Source: Treponema sp.
Lineage (GTDB): Bacteria > Spirochaetota > Spirochaetia > Treponematales > Treponemataceae
Assembly: GCA_022510865.1 (NCBI GenBank)
Contig: JAFLSQ010000011.1
Span: forward strand, 1-59,216
Reading direction: 5' to 3'
DNA length: 59,216 nt
The notes beneath the pieces are model-generated. The model was not told the DNA's origin. It was given only the letters and a program-made list of their open reading frames with translations, and did not search any database. Below are positions 16,945-25,152 of this stretch, one piece after another (position 1 is the first letter of the stretch; every line of letters begins with the position of its first letter). The position numbers and the translations under genes are program-made.

Positions 16945-18114
16945 ATGATTCATGAAAAATATTTTGAGATGGCAGAGGCGCAGGAGAAATTTCTTTCGCG
17001 CAGGAACAAAATCAATGCGGATTTTTATAACGGAATCTACGACAGGTATGAGAATCCCGTCCTTACCCGGGATTCCGTTCCGCTCACTTGGAAATATGAC
17101 CTGAACAAAGAGACGAATCCGTTTTTTATGGAGCGGCTTGGCATAAATGCGGTGATGAACAGCGGCGCGATTTTTCTGAACGGAAAGTTCTGCCTTGTGT
17201 GCCGTGTTGAGGGCAACGACCGCAAGTCGTTTTTTGCGGTGGCGGAAAGCCCCAACGGAATAGACAACTTCCGTTTCCGCGATTATCCAGTGCGACTGCC
17301 GGACACCTGCCCCGAGGAGACGAATGTCTACGATATGCGCCTGACGCAGCATGAGGACGGCTGGATTTACGGCGTTTTCTGCTCGGAAAGCAAGGACAAG
17401 TCTAACCCGGATTTGGGCGCGGCGGTGGCGGCCGCAGGAATCGTGCGCACAAAGGATTTGGAGAACTGGGAAAGGCTTCCGAATCTTATCACAAAAAAGT
17501 CTCCGCAGCAGCGCAACGTCTGCCTTCATCCAGAATTCGTGGACGGAAAATACGCTTTTTACACGCGGCCCATGGACGACTTCATCAACACAGGAAGCGG
17601 CGGGGGAATCGGCTTTGGGCTTTGCGATGACATCACCAATGCCGTGATAGACGAGGAAAAAATCATCAGCAAGCGGATTTATCATACCATCACCGAGGCA
17701 AAAAACGGCGCGGGTGCGACTCCAATCAAAACTCCGAGGGGATGGCTTCACATTTCCCACGGTGTGCGCAACACGGCGGATGGCCTGCGCTATGTCCTTT
17801 ATGTTTATGCGACCGCGCTTGACGACCCTTCCCGCGTGATTGCCGAGCCGGGCGGAGTTTTTCTTGTTCCTCTTGGCGCGGAGCGCACCGGGGATGTGAG
17901 CAACGTGGTCTTCACGAACGGCGCGATTGAGCATGACGGCAAAGTGTACATTTACTACGCCAGCAGCGACACAAGGATGCACGTGGCCACAACAACTGTT
18001 GACCGCCTGCTTGACTACACTTTCTGCACGCCCGCAGACCCGCACAGAAGCCCCGACTGCGTGAAGCAACGCTGCGAGCTGATTGCGCGGAATCTTGAGC
18101 TGCTGAAACAGTAA
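16945..18114 (+). CDS. GH130 mannoside phosphorylase (4-O-beta-mannosylglucose phosphorylase type)
   Basis: GH130 enzymes phosphorolyse beta-1,4-mannosides. The subfamily matching this size splits mannosyl-glucose into mannose 1-phosphate and glucose in mannan breakdown. The 389-residue five-bladed-propeller protein carries [26 protein letters not shown], the catalytic-Asp block [15 protein letters not shown] (D130), [26 protein letters not shown], and [15 protein letters not shown]. It has no signal peptide, so it is cytoplasmic. It has a strong Shine-Dalgarno and follows ppk1 after 160 bases. No epimerase or mannan transporter lies beside it. The exact substrate (mannosylglucose or mannooligosaccharide) is inferred from length and motifs. 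Confidence 0.85.
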   Translation: MIHEKYFEMAEAQEKFLSRRNKINADFYNGIYDRYENPVLTRDSVPLTWKYDLNKETNPFFMERLGINAVMNSGAIFLNGKFCLVCRVEGNDRKSFFAVAESPNGIDNFRFRDYPVRLPDTCPEETNVYDMRLTQHEDGWIYGVFCSESKDKSNPDLGAAVAAAGIVRTKDLENWERLPNLITKKSPQQRNVCLHPEFVDGKYAFYTRPMDDFINTGSGGGIGFGLCDDITNAVIDEEKIISKRIYHTITEAKNGAGATPIKTPRGWLHISHGVRNTADGLRYVLYVYATALDDPSRVIAEPGGVFLVPLGAERTGDVSNVVFTNGAIEHDGKVYIYYASSDTRMHVATTTVDRLLDYTFCTPADPHRSPDCVKQRCELIARNLELLKQ

Positions 18115-18142
18115 GTTTGATTTTCAGGCGGCATCACTCCGG

Positions 18143-18183
18143 GCAAACAAAAGCGCGCGTGCTGTGACGTGCGCTTTGTTTGC
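18143..18183 (+). terminator. Long hairpin after the GH130 gene
   Basis: Arms of about 17 bp (GCAAACAAAAGCGCGCGT against ACGTGCGCTTTGTTTGC) around a short loop, 29 bases after the stop codon. The trailing T-run is poor, so it may work as a terminator or as a 3' stabiliser. Confidence 0.6.
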
Positions 18184-18250
18184 GGTTTCTGACGATTTCT
18201 GGGAAAATGGGTCTGTATTACCTAGATTCAGTCCGCGTTAGTGGCAAAAT

Positions 18251-18281
18251 CTCTTAGGGATTTGAGGCGAAAGTCTTGGAG
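18251..18281. repeat. Two-unit 22-bp phased CTCTTAGGG-type repeat
   Basis: CTCTTAGGG at 18251 and GTCTTGGAG at 18273 begin exactly 22 bp apart and share the core type of the array at 55438. It may be a decayed copy. 18184-18506 otherwise shows no gene. Confidence 0.4.
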
Positions 18282-18506
18282 ATTTTGATGTATGTTCGTG
18301 TTTGGTGGGATGATAATCTGTGTTGGCAGGAGCAGAAAAATGACGCCCGGGAAGATAGAACTCCTGCTCGCCGAGGTCAAGCGTAATAAAGATGAAGATT
18401 TATCTGCTTTTCCATTTGCCGGGAATTGTATATTTTTCCGTCTTTCTCAACGGCATCTTGCATGACATCCGCTTGGGGTTCCCGACATACCGCCCGCAAG
18501 AAATCT

Positions 18507-18628
18507 CATCAAGATGCGCGTTTCCGTCCATCTTGATAAACGTCCGGCGTTCATCAAGATAAAAAAAATTTCCCATCTTGATAAACACGGATGCGCATCA
18601 AGATGAAACCGCTACCCTCATCAAGATG
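18507..18628. repeat. Phased array of six CATCAAGATG / CATCTTGAT sites
   Basis: Six near-palindromic 9-10-mers begin at 18507, 18529, 18552, 18574, 18596 and 18619, that is 22, 23, 22, 22 and 23 bp apart. Orientation (CAAG or CTTG core) runs + - + - + +. The DNA between sites is not conserved. Because 22 is not a multiple of 3, short frames here (for example 18400-18588 minus) are by-products. The two-turn spacing puts all sites near one face of the helix. 18629-18774 shows nothing else. Confidence 0.75.
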
Positions 18629-18774
18629 AAATCTAAAAAAAAACGCGGGGTCAAAAGCAAAGGTCATCATATCAATAATATTATCCCCGGACGGATTTTT
18701 CTATGCAGGCGCATTTCGATGGACAAGGACTTTATCCGTGCGGTGGGCTTATTGCATACCCTGCGCGCATCCCG

Positions 18775-19104
18775 CTAGCAGTCTTTTCTGCGTGTGGATT
18801 TTTTCTTCGGCTCGGGGAGGTCATCAAAAATCTTGTGCAAAAGCTCCGCGAGGAAATCCGGGCTGTCCACATCGTCCACCAGAATCATTGGCTTCGCTCC
18901 GGGGTACGGCTCTTCAAGCGTGAAGCCGGGAATCGCCTCACGCGCGGAGGGCACGTCCTTCACGAGCAGGCGGCTGTCGTAGATTCCGCCCGCAATCCGT
19001 CCGTGAAAATAGAGGATGTACTCGCCCATCATCTTGCGCCACGAAACGCCTTCGATGTCGAGTTGCCCTCTGATGAAGTCAAAATATTCCTGCGGAGTTG
19101 CCAT
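18775..19104 (-). CDS. TfoX N-terminal domain protein
   Basis: A 109-residue protein of the TfoX/Sxy N-terminal domain family. Matching stretches are EYFDFIRGQL, the core WRKMMGEYILYFHGRIAGGIYDSRLLVKD, and the AKPMILVDDVDSPDFLAELLHKIFDDLP end. In gamma-proteobacteria full-length Sxy activates competence genes with CRP. Stand-alone N-domain proteins have no established role. The Lys/Arg-rich tail (PEPKKKSTRRKD) is unstructured. It lies 19 bases downstream of the M15 peptidase gene and is probably co-transcribed, with only a weak Shine-Dalgarno. Confidence 0.85.
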   Translation of the reverse strand: MATPQEYFDFIRGQLDIEGVSWRKMMGEYILYFHGRIAGGIYDSRLLVKDVPSAREAIPGFTLEEPYPGAKPMILVDDVDSPDFLAELLHKIFDDLPEPKKKSTRRKDC

Positions 19105-19123
19105 GCTTGTCTTGCCAGCCGCC

Positions 19124-20041
19124 TTATTTTCGGAAGTTGTACATAATCAGTTCGGGGTGATACTCAAAGTGCATATTGTCGTAAATCGTCCATTTGCCGC
19201 CCCAGATGAAGCCCTCTTCCTCAAAAATGCGGATTACGCTTTGCGGCGGCATCCAGCGGTCTTTGAGCGGAATCAGCATCCAAGTGTCGGGGAATTTGTC
19301 TTTTGCCCAGCCCCAGAAAATCTGCTTGCCGCCCTGATTTTTTGGCAGGATGTCCACGGCAATTCCAAGGCTGTGAAATGATTTTCTTGTCGTTCCCGCG
19401 ATAATCCGCCAGTAATATGCGTCATTCGACCTGATGTTCGCAAGGAAATCCCTCACTTCCTGGGATTCTTGCGTGCCGCCATCCGAAAGCGCGTAGATTT
19501 TCTCCTCAACGCGGCGCAGCGGCTCTCTCATCCGCTCGTGCACGTTTGTAGCGTTGCCCAGAAAATTCAGCCTCACAATGTGGCTCTCAAGATTTTCTCT
19601 GGTGGCGGAATCGTATAAAAAATCAAAGAAAAACATCGGAGTGCCCGCCCCGTTCTGGCGGTTTTCCGTCGAGCCGAACGTTTTTATGCGCTCTTTCTGC
19701 GCTTCCGTGAAATTCGCGGGGTCTGCAAGCTCTTTCTGGTAGCCGTAAAGCAGCGTCCAGTATTTTTCCTTGTTGTCAAGCTCCTGCACCGGGAGCATGC
19801 TTCCGTTTGCCCAGACAAATTCGCCGGTTTTCCCAGGCCCGTTTTTGTTGCCGGGCGTGTCTGGAACTTTCACGGTGATAACCCAGTCCTCAATTTTGCG
19901 GTCATATTTTCTTGTGAAAGTCAAATCCGGGTATGCGCGCTCAAAAAATTTAAGATTTCCAATGCCGATTGAAGGCTGCGCCGCCGCCTGAACGACCAGA
20001 GCCAGAGAAATCAGTGTGATTGCGAGCGTTCGTCTTCTCAT
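19124..20041 (-). CDS. M15 family D-alanyl-D-alanine carboxypeptidase-like protein
   Basis: A zinc peptidase that trims peptidoglycan stem peptides (VanY/L,D-endopeptidase type). A clear signal peptide MRRRTLAITLISLALVVQAAA leads to export. The zinc motif SFHSLGIAVDILPK (His and Asp ligands) and a late DNMHFEYHPEL (His ligand) are in the usual order, near residues 214 and 290. At 305 residues it is long for the family because of an N-terminal extension of about 190 residues. The ATG at 20041 is preferred over one six codons earlier: it begins an ideal signal peptide and has a -10 box 6 bases upstream, although acyP still ends inside this promoter. Confidence 0.82.
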   Translation of the reverse strand: MRRRTLAITLISLALVVQAAAQPSIGIGNLKFFERAYPDLTFTRKYDRKIEDWVITVKVPDTPGNKNGPGKTGEFVWANGSMLPVQELDNKEKYWTLLYGYQKELADPANFTEAQKERIKTFGSTENRQNGAGTPMFFFDFLYDSATRENLESHIVRLNFLGNATNVHERMREPLRRVEEKIYALSDGGTQESQEVRDFLANIRSNDAYYWRIIAGTTRKSFHSLGIAVDILPKNQGGKQIFWGWAKDKFPDTWMLIPLKDRWMPPQSVIRIFEEEGFIWGGKWTIYDNMHFEYHPELIMYNFRK

Positions 20042-20047
20042 ACTGAT

Positions 20048-20076
20048 ATTGTAAATCATTATTCTTTGATTTTAAA
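20048..20076 (-). promoter_or_regulatory. Leaderless-type internal promoter of the M15 peptidase gene
   Basis: -35 TTTAAA (20071-20076), 17 bases, -10 TACAAT (20048-20053), 6 bases, ATG at 20041. It lies inside the 3' end of acyP, so the peptidase may be made apart from purF/acyP. Confidence 0.5.
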
Positions 20077-20328
20077 GCGTCTTTCATAGTCATCATGCGG
20101 AATTTCCTGCTTTTCCATCCGCTCAATTTGAATGAACGTGCCGCGCTCCAGTCCGTCAATCATCCTCTGGATTGTCTCGCTTCTGCCCTGAACTTCCATG
20201 AGGACGCTGCCATCCCGCTGATTCTGAACCCAGCCTGTAAGCCCAAGGCTCTGCGCAAGATGGAGTGCCGTGTAGCGGAAGCCCACCCCCTGCACTCTGC
20301 CCCAGAAACGCAGTCTATTCCTTGCCAT
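20059..20328 (-). CDS. acyP: Acylphosphatase
   Basis: A small cytoplasmic enzyme that hydrolyses acyl phosphates. The 89-residue length is exact for the family. The signature GRVQGVGFRYTALHLAQSLGLTGWVQNQRDGSV holds the catalytic Arg in GVGFR and the Asn in VQNQRDGSV. The start overlaps the end of the PurF-like gene by 14 bases, pointing to coupled translation. The link to purine metabolism is positional only. Confidence 0.93.
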   Translation of the reverse strand: MARNRLRFWGRVQGVGFRYTALHLAQSLGLTGWVQNQRDGSVLMEVQGRSETIQRMIDGLERGTFIQIERMEKQEIPHDDYERRFKIKE

Positions 20329-21730
20329 TCCAGCAGTAAGTGCAGAGTTTGCCGTGCTCTATGCCCGTGCTGTCAAGCATATCGTCAAGGCGGTGGAAGC
20401 GCAGCGTGGTGAAATGCAGCTGACTGCGGATTTCCTCGACCATCCTCGCGTACTCAGGCGAATCCGGGTCACAGTATTTTTGCAGGATTTCATTGCTGAT
20501 GTTGTCGCCCTCAAACTGTGTGATTATGCGCCGGGTAATCAAATCCATCTCGCTTTTTGAGCGGCTGAAATTCAGGTACTTGCACCCGAACACAAGCGGC
20601 GGGCACGCCGGGCGGATGTGAACTTCCTTTGCTCCGCTTGCATAAAGAAATTCCGTGGTCTCGCGCAGCTGCGTTCCGCGCACAATCGAGTCATCAATCA
20701 AAAGGATTTTTTTGCCTTTTATCAGCGGCTGCACTGGAATGAGCTTCATGTGGGCAATCAGATTGCGCTGCTCCTGATTTGTGGGCATGAACGAGCGCGG
20801 CCATGTCGGTGTGTATTTTATGAACGGCCTTGTGAACGGGATTCCGCTCTCGTTCGCGTAGCCCACGGCGTGGGCAGTTCCGCTGTCCGGCACGCCTGCG
20901 ACCGCATCCGGCTGGACAGTGCCTTTGTCCCGCATTGCAAGGTATTTTCCGCAGTTGTAGCGCATTGCCTCAACATTCACGCCCTCGTAGCTTGCGGTGG
21001 GGTAGCCGTAATAAATCCACAGGAACGTGCAGATTCGCATCTCTTTTCCCGGATTTTGCAGCGTTTTTATTCCGTCCGCGGTCATCAGCACAATTTCTGC
21101 CGGCCCAAGCTCGTGATAATCCGTGTAGCCAAGGTTCATGTACGCGAAATTCTCGAACGAGGCGCAGAACGCGCCGTCTTTGTGGCCAATCTGGACGGGA
21201 GTGCGCCCAAGGCGGTCACGCGCGGCATAAATTCCTTCTGCCGTAAGAATGAGCATGGAAATCGAGCCTTGGATTTTTTCCTGCACGAATTTTATTCCGT
21301 CAAGAATCGATTGTTTGTGATTTATGAGCGCGACAATCAGCTCTGTCTGGTTGATTTCTCCGCCGCTCATTTCCAGAAAGTGCGTGTAGCCGGAATCAAG
21401 GACTTCTTTCACAAGCGCGTCCTTGTTCGTCACAATTCCCACGGTTGTGATGGCAAAGTTGCCAAGATGCGAGTGAACCAGAAGAGGCTGCGGCTCATAA
21501 TCGGATATGCATCCTATTCCTGATTTTCCGCGCATATCCTCAATGTCGCTTTCGAATTTTGTCCTGAACGGCGCGTTCTGAATGTTGTGGATTGAGCGGG
21601 AGAATTTGCCCTCGTCATTCAGGACGGCAAGTCCTCCGCGCCGCGTGCCAAGATGTGAGTGATAGTCCACGCCAAAAAACAAATCCAACGAGCAGTCGCT
21701 CTTTGAGGCAACGCCAAAAAATCCGCCCAT
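20315..21730 (-). CDS. purF: Amidophosphoribosyltransferase-like protein without catalytic Cys
   Basis: PurF makes phosphoribosylamine from PRPP, using ammonia from its N-terminal Ntn glutaminase domain. This 471-residue protein has both halves: an Ntn-fold domain (GGFFGVASK, SHLGTRRGGLAV, VHSHLGNFAITTVG) and the PRPP loop ILLIDDSIVRGTQLRET (about 332-348). The residue after the initiator Met is Gly, not the nucleophilic Cys. Glutamine use is therefore unlikely, and ammonia use or another reaction is possible. The ATG at 21730 was chosen because AAAGGA lies 7-8 bases upstream, whereas the upstream GTG lacks that spacing. Confidence 0.8.
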   Translation of the reverse strand: MGGFFGVASKSDCSLDLFFGVDYHSHLGTRRGGLAVLNDEGKFSRSIHNIQNAPFRTKFESDIEDMRGKSGIGCISDYEPQPLLVHSHLGNFAITTVGIVTNKDALVKEVLDSGYTHFLEMSGGEINQTELIVALINHKQSILDGIKFVQEKIQGSISMLILTAEGIYAARDRLGRTPVQIGHKDGAFCASFENFAYMNLGYTDYHELGPAEIVLMTADGIKTLQNPGKEMRICTFLWIYYGYPTASYEGVNVEAMRYNCGKYLAMRDKGTVQPDAVAGVPDSGTAHAVGYANESGIPFTRPFIKYTPTWPRSFMPTNQEQRNLIAHMKLIPVQPLIKGKKILLIDDSIVRGTQLRETTEFLYASGAKEVHIRPACPPLVFGCKYLNFSRSKSEMDLITRRIITQFEGDNISNEILQKYCDPDSPEYARMVEEIRSQLHFTTLRFHRLDDMLDSTGIEHGKLCTYCWNGKE

Positions 21731-21752
21731 AAACACATCCTTTAGAAAATAT

Positions 21753-21781
21753 ACGGATAGTATAGTGATTTGGCGGACTTT
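21753..21781 (-). promoter_or_regulatory. Promoter of the purF-like operon
   Basis: On the minus strand a TAGAAA -35 and TATACT -10 are about 17 bp apart, with a leader of roughly 20-25 bases and a Shine-Dalgarno. No purine operator was recognised. Coordinates are approximate. Confidence 0.45.
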
Positions 21782-21791
21782 TTTCTACACT

Positions 21792-22172
21792 TTAAGCGTC
21801 TATGCTGAACAATGTGCCTGCCTGCGGCTGCGCGCCCGCCATGATGTACGGCGTGCTCACTGCCTGCTGAATCTGCTTCTGGTACTGCTCAATAAGAACC
21901 TGCGCCCTGTCATCGCTGATGTCAGTGAATGACTGCTTCGGCTCGTTTTTGATTGCGGAAAGCCGGTCAATCAGGGAATTGAGAATTCTTATCTTGCTGA
22001 TTGACACACCCTGCTGCCCCGAGCGGACTGCCACGCCCGAAACATGGTCAAAATGAGAGTAGAGCAGTGCGCTTTTGCTCACCGGAACATAAAGTTTGCC
22101 CACCATCGCATCAGAGCCGAATGCTCTGCTGTATGAAAAAGCGTCGCCATAATTTCCAATTGTGCTTGTCAT
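21792..22172 (-). CDS. Conserved-looking hypothetical protein, 126 residues
   Basis: I do not recognise this protein. It is soluble with no signal peptide. The Ser/Tyr-rich N-terminal part (STIGNYGDAFSYSRAFG) and a middle helical region (ISKIRILNSLIDRLSAIKNEP) precede a Gln-rich helix (RAQVLIEQYQKQIQQAVSTPY) and a flexible Gly/Ala/Gln tail. A GGAGAAGA Shine-Dalgarno sits before the ATG and codon use matches the neighbours, so it is likely a real gene. It follows the permease gene by 63 bases on the same strand and may be co-transcribed with it. Confidence 0.6.
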   Translation of the reverse strand: MTSTIGNYGDAFSYSRAFGSDAMVGKLYVPVSKSALLYSHFDHVSGVAVRSGQQGVSISKIRILNSLIDRLSAIKNEPKQSFTDISDDRAQVLIEQYQKQIQQAVSTPYIMAGAQPQAGTLFSIDA

Positions 22173-22235
22173 TTTTCTTCTCCATCCGCTCCCTGCTTAA
22201 TTGTCGGAAAGCGGCTGAAAAAGATTAGAAAAAAA

Positions 22236-23582
22236 TTATGCCCAGACCAGCCACAGCGTGATTGCCGCGGCCGCAGTTGTGAGGATTGTGAACGGCCCGG
22301 AAATTCTCAGGAATTGCGCGAAATTGATTGGATGCCCCTCTTTTTTGAGGATTCCCACGGCGACCACGTTCGCGCTTGCCCCGAACGGCGTGAGGTTTCC
22401 GCCCAGGCACGAGCCAATGAGCAGCGCGAACATCAGCAGTTCCGGGCTGATTCCCATCTGCGCCGCGAGCGAGCCAGCCACAGGAAGCATGACGATTATA
22501 TAAGGCACGTTGTCCACAAAGCCGGAAATCAGGACGGAGAAAAGCAGGATGAGTATAAAACCGACTGCCTTGCTTCCGCCGGTTGTGCGAGCGAGCCAGA
22601 CGGCAAAATCATCAAGGAGGCCAGTCTCACTGATTGCGCCGACCACCACGAAAATCCCGATTAAAAAGAAGATTGTCTCCCAGTCAAGCTCTTTTATCAG
22701 CTGACGGATTTCCCCGCCGCTTTTTTTCTGGCAGAATTTGTACCACAGAATCCCCGCGATTCCAAGGCCAAGGACGAAACATCCCGAGCTGTAGCCAAGC
22801 TCCGCGCTCAAAAATGATATGACTGCAAGCCCGGCAATCATAATCAGAAGGAGGCAGAGCGGAAAGTATGAGATTACGCGCTCTTTCTCTACGCTTGCCT
22901 TTTCTTTTGCGCGGCTGAAAAAAAAGTAGAAAAAAATGCAGCCGACAAGCAGTCCTGCCTGAATAAAAAAGAAGATTGATATTTTTCCCTGGCTGATGAA
23001 AAAGTCGTTGAAAGTGTAGTGGGCGTAACTTGCGAAAATCATGCTGGGAGGGTCGCCCACGAGCGTGGCCGTTCCCTCAAGGTTTGACATGACGGCAAGT
23101 CCAATCATGAACGGAACCGGGTTCAGGCTCAGTTTTTTTGAGAGCGCGAGCGCAATCGGGGCCATCACAAGGACGGTGGCGACATTCTCAACAAAAATGG
23201 ATATGATTCCGGTCATGGCAAGAATCAGGACGACTGCAATGCCGGTGCTCGGTGCGGCTGTCACGAGCGCGTCCGCAATGCGGGCGGGAACACGCGAATA
23301 AATGAAAAGCGCGGCGATAATCATGCTGCCCACATAAATCATCAGGATGTTCCAGTTGATGAGGGAGAAGATGTGACAGAGCAGCGTGAAAGCTGACGGC
23401 TGCGGCGTGAACACGTTTCCGTAAAGTGCGCCTGAGCCTGCGGACGAGCCTGCAAAAATCAGCCCGAGGACTGTCACCGCAAGCGCGGCGAGGCTGGTAA
23501 TCCAGACTTTTTTCTCCTGAAAAATTATGACCAGAAGATACATCACAAGCGCGATTCCCAAAATCAGCCATTTTATATCCAT
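22236..23582 (-). CDS. ArsB/NhaD-type (SLC13-like) anion or sodium permease
   Basis: An integral membrane carrier of the ion transporter superfamily that includes ArsB, NhaD and CitM. The 448 residues hold about 11 hydrophobic helices in two similar halves. The signature stretches MTGIISIFVENVATVLVMAPIAL and VLISGFVDNVPYIIVMLPVAG are the paired re-entrant N-V/N-P loops expected of the family. GSCLGGNLTPFGASANVVAVGI closes the second half. The substrate cannot be told from sequence. A GAGGT Shine-Dalgarno precedes the ATG. Confidence 0.85.
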   Translation of the reverse strand: MDIKWLILGIALVMYLLVIIFQEKKVWITSLAALAVTVLGLIFAGSSAGSGALYGNVFTPQPSAFTLLCHIFSLINWNILMIYVGSMIIAALFIYSRVPARIADALVTAAPSTGIAVVLILAMTGIISIFVENVATVLVMAPIALALSKKLSLNPVPFMIGLAVMSNLEGTATLVGDPPSMIFASYAHYTFNDFFISQGKISIFFFIQAGLLVGCIFFYFFFSRAKEKASVEKERVISYFPLCLLLIMIAGLAVISFLSAELGYSSGCFVLGLGIAGILWYKFCQKKSGGEIRQLIKELDWETIFFLIGIFVVVGAISETGLLDDFAVWLARTTGGSKAVGFILILLFSVLISGFVDNVPYIIVMLPVAGSLAAQMGISPELLMFALLIGSCLGGNLTPFGASANVVAVGILKKEGHPINFAQFLRISGPFTILTTAAAAITLWLVWA

Positions 23583-23803
23583 AAGAAACCTCTCTAAAAA
23601 TGCGTTGCCGCAGGAAGTGCGGGCTTCCGAAAAGCGAATTATGTCCGCGCGGGCGCAGACACCAAGGTAATTCTAGCGTTTTTGCCCCGATTTTGCTACT
23701 TGTTTTGCGCGCGCGAACTTGCCGGTCACGCTAAAAAATCAGTTTGAGGCACATTCCTGAGCCTTCTGATTTTTGCGGACTTTGCCCGGAAATCCCGCGA
23801 TGG
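23583..23803. other. Intergenic region between ychF and the permease
   Basis: 220 bases without a gene. The only structure seen is the terminator-like hairpin at 23733-23774. A promoter for the permease should lie here, but no clear -35/-10 pair was found. Confidence 0.4.
23733..23774 (-). terminator. Terminator-like hairpin after ychF
   Basis: AAAATCAG and CTGATTTT flank an inner GGC/GCC pair and a loop. On the minus strand the stem is followed by a T-run (CTGATTTTTTAG), about 30 bases after the ychF stop. Confidence 0.6.
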
Positions 23804-24934
23804 CTAGACATTGAACTTGAAGAAAAGCACATCGCCGTCCTGCACGACGTAATCTTTACCTTCCTGACGATATTTTCCCGCGGCTTTGATTGCGGCCTCG
23901 TCCTTGTACTGGCGCAAATCATCGATTGTGTAGGCCTCGGCTTTTATGAATCCTTTCTCAAAATCTGTGTGGATTACGCCTGCGGCGCGCGGAGCTTTGT
24001 CACCGGCGCGGATTGTCCATGTGCGGCATTCGTCCGTGCCTGCCGTAAAAAATGAGCGCAGACCCATCAGCCGGTAAGTTTTTTTTGCCAGAGTCGCAAG
24101 CCCGCTTTCTTTTAGCCCGACGCTCTCCATGAAATCTTTGCGGTCTGCGGGGTCATCAATCTCTGCTAAATCTGCCTCGAATTTTCCGCAGATTACCACG
24201 ACCTCGGATTTCTCCTCATCCGCGTATTTGCGCACAATATCCACATACTTGTTTGTCTGCGATGCGACAGAATCTTCGTCCACGTTCGCTACGTAAATTG
24301 TGGGCTTCATTGTGAGCAGGAACATATCGTAAAGCGCGGCTTTCTCGTCATCGGTGAGATCTGCGGTTCTGGCGCATTTTCCGTCCTGCAAAAGCGGCTT
24401 GATTTTTGCGACTGCGCTCGTCCAGTGCGCGTATTTTTTCTCCTCTTCCTTGCCCAGCGAGCGCACCGCCCGCGTCACTTTGTCCTGCCTTGCCTCAATC
24501 GTGTTTAAATCCGCCTGACAAAGCTCCCAGTTGATTGTGAGAATGTCGCTTTCGGGGTCAATTGGCGCGGATTCGTTGGCGTTGTCGCGCACGTGCATAA
24601 TATCGGGATTGTCAAAACATCGGACTACGTGGGCAATCACCGAGCACTCACGAATGTTCGCAAGGAATTTGTTCCCAAGCCCCTCGCCGTTGCTCGCGCC
24701 CTTAATCAGCCCGGCAATGTCCACGAATTTTACGGTTGCCGGAGTTTTCTTTTTTGGATTGAAAACCGATGCCAGAAAATCCAGCCGCTCGTCCGGCAAA
24801 TCCACAATTCCGATGTTCGGGTCAATCGTGCAAAAAGGAAAATTTTCCGCTGCGGCAGGTGCCGCCGTCAGAGCCGAAAAAATGGTGGACTTTCCGACGT
24901 TGGGAAGTCCGACAATACCGCATTCAAGTGCCAT
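23804..24934 (-). CDS. ychF: Ribosome-binding ATPase YchF
   Basis: YchF (OLA1 family) is an Obg-type P-loop protein that prefers ATP and binds ribosomes, linked to translation and redox stress. G1 is GLPNVGKSTIFSAL (about 8-21), G3 is VDIAGLIKGASNGEGLGNKF, and the NKxD position is degenerate (YVANVDED), as usual in the family. The coiled-coil insertion (LNTIEARQDKV...) and the C-terminal TGS domain (FTAGTDECRTWTIRAGDKAPRAAGVIHTDFEKGFIKAEA) are intact. Length 376 is slightly over the usual 363. It has its own promoter and an AAGGA Shine-Dalgarno. Confidence 0.96.
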   Translation of the reverse strand: MALECGIVGLPNVGKSTIFSALTAAPAAAENFPFCTIDPNIGIVDLPDERLDFLASVFNPKKKTPATVKFVDIAGLIKGASNGEGLGNKFLANIRECSVIAHVVRCFDNPDIMHVRDNANESAPIDPESDILTINWELCQADLNTIEARQDKVTRAVRSLGKEEEKKYAHWTSAVAKIKPLLQDGKCARTADLTDDEKAALYDMFLLTMKPTIYVANVDEDSVASQTNKYVDIVRKYADEEKSEVVVICGKFEADLAEIDDPADRKDFMESVGLKESGLATLAKKTYRLMGLRSFFTAGTDECRTWTIRAGDKAPRAAGVIHTDFEKGFIKAEAYTIDDLRQYKDEAAIKAAGKYRQEGKDYVVQDGDVLFFKFNV

Positions 24935-25011
24935 AAATTATTCCTTAAAATTGTTTTGGCGGGAAATTTTGCGCCCGAAGCCCGCTCAAAAATCCGTGTG
25001 ACGCACAGATT

Positions 25012-25040
25012 ATGATATAGCAAAAAACCGCATTTAACAA
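25012..25040 (-). promoter_or_regulatory. Promoter of ychF
   Basis: -35 TTGTTA (25035-25040), 17 bases, -10 TATCAT (25012-25017), then a leader of about 70 bases to a Shine-Dalgarno start. It contrasts with the leaderless promoters. Confidence 0.55.
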
Positions 25041-25152
25041 TATGCGCATGATGTGCGATTTTTCTTGCAGGGATTTTGATGCGCCGATTCAAGCGGGAAA
25101 ATCGTGTGTGATAAATCCTTTTGTGCGATTGCCTGCGGATTCGGCTGACTGC

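Noticed and set aside
16609..18069. 486-codon minus-strand frame
   Set aside because: Antisense to ppk1 and GH130; composition follows codon bias of the real genes.
18400..18588. Small frame giving FIKMD/HLDE-like repeats
   Set aside because: Product of the 22-23-bp array; the spacing breaks the reading frame between units and there is no start signal.
18507..18628. CRISPR array
   Set aside because: Repeats are 9-10 bp, degenerate and of mixed orientation, with 12-13-bp gaps and no cas genes.
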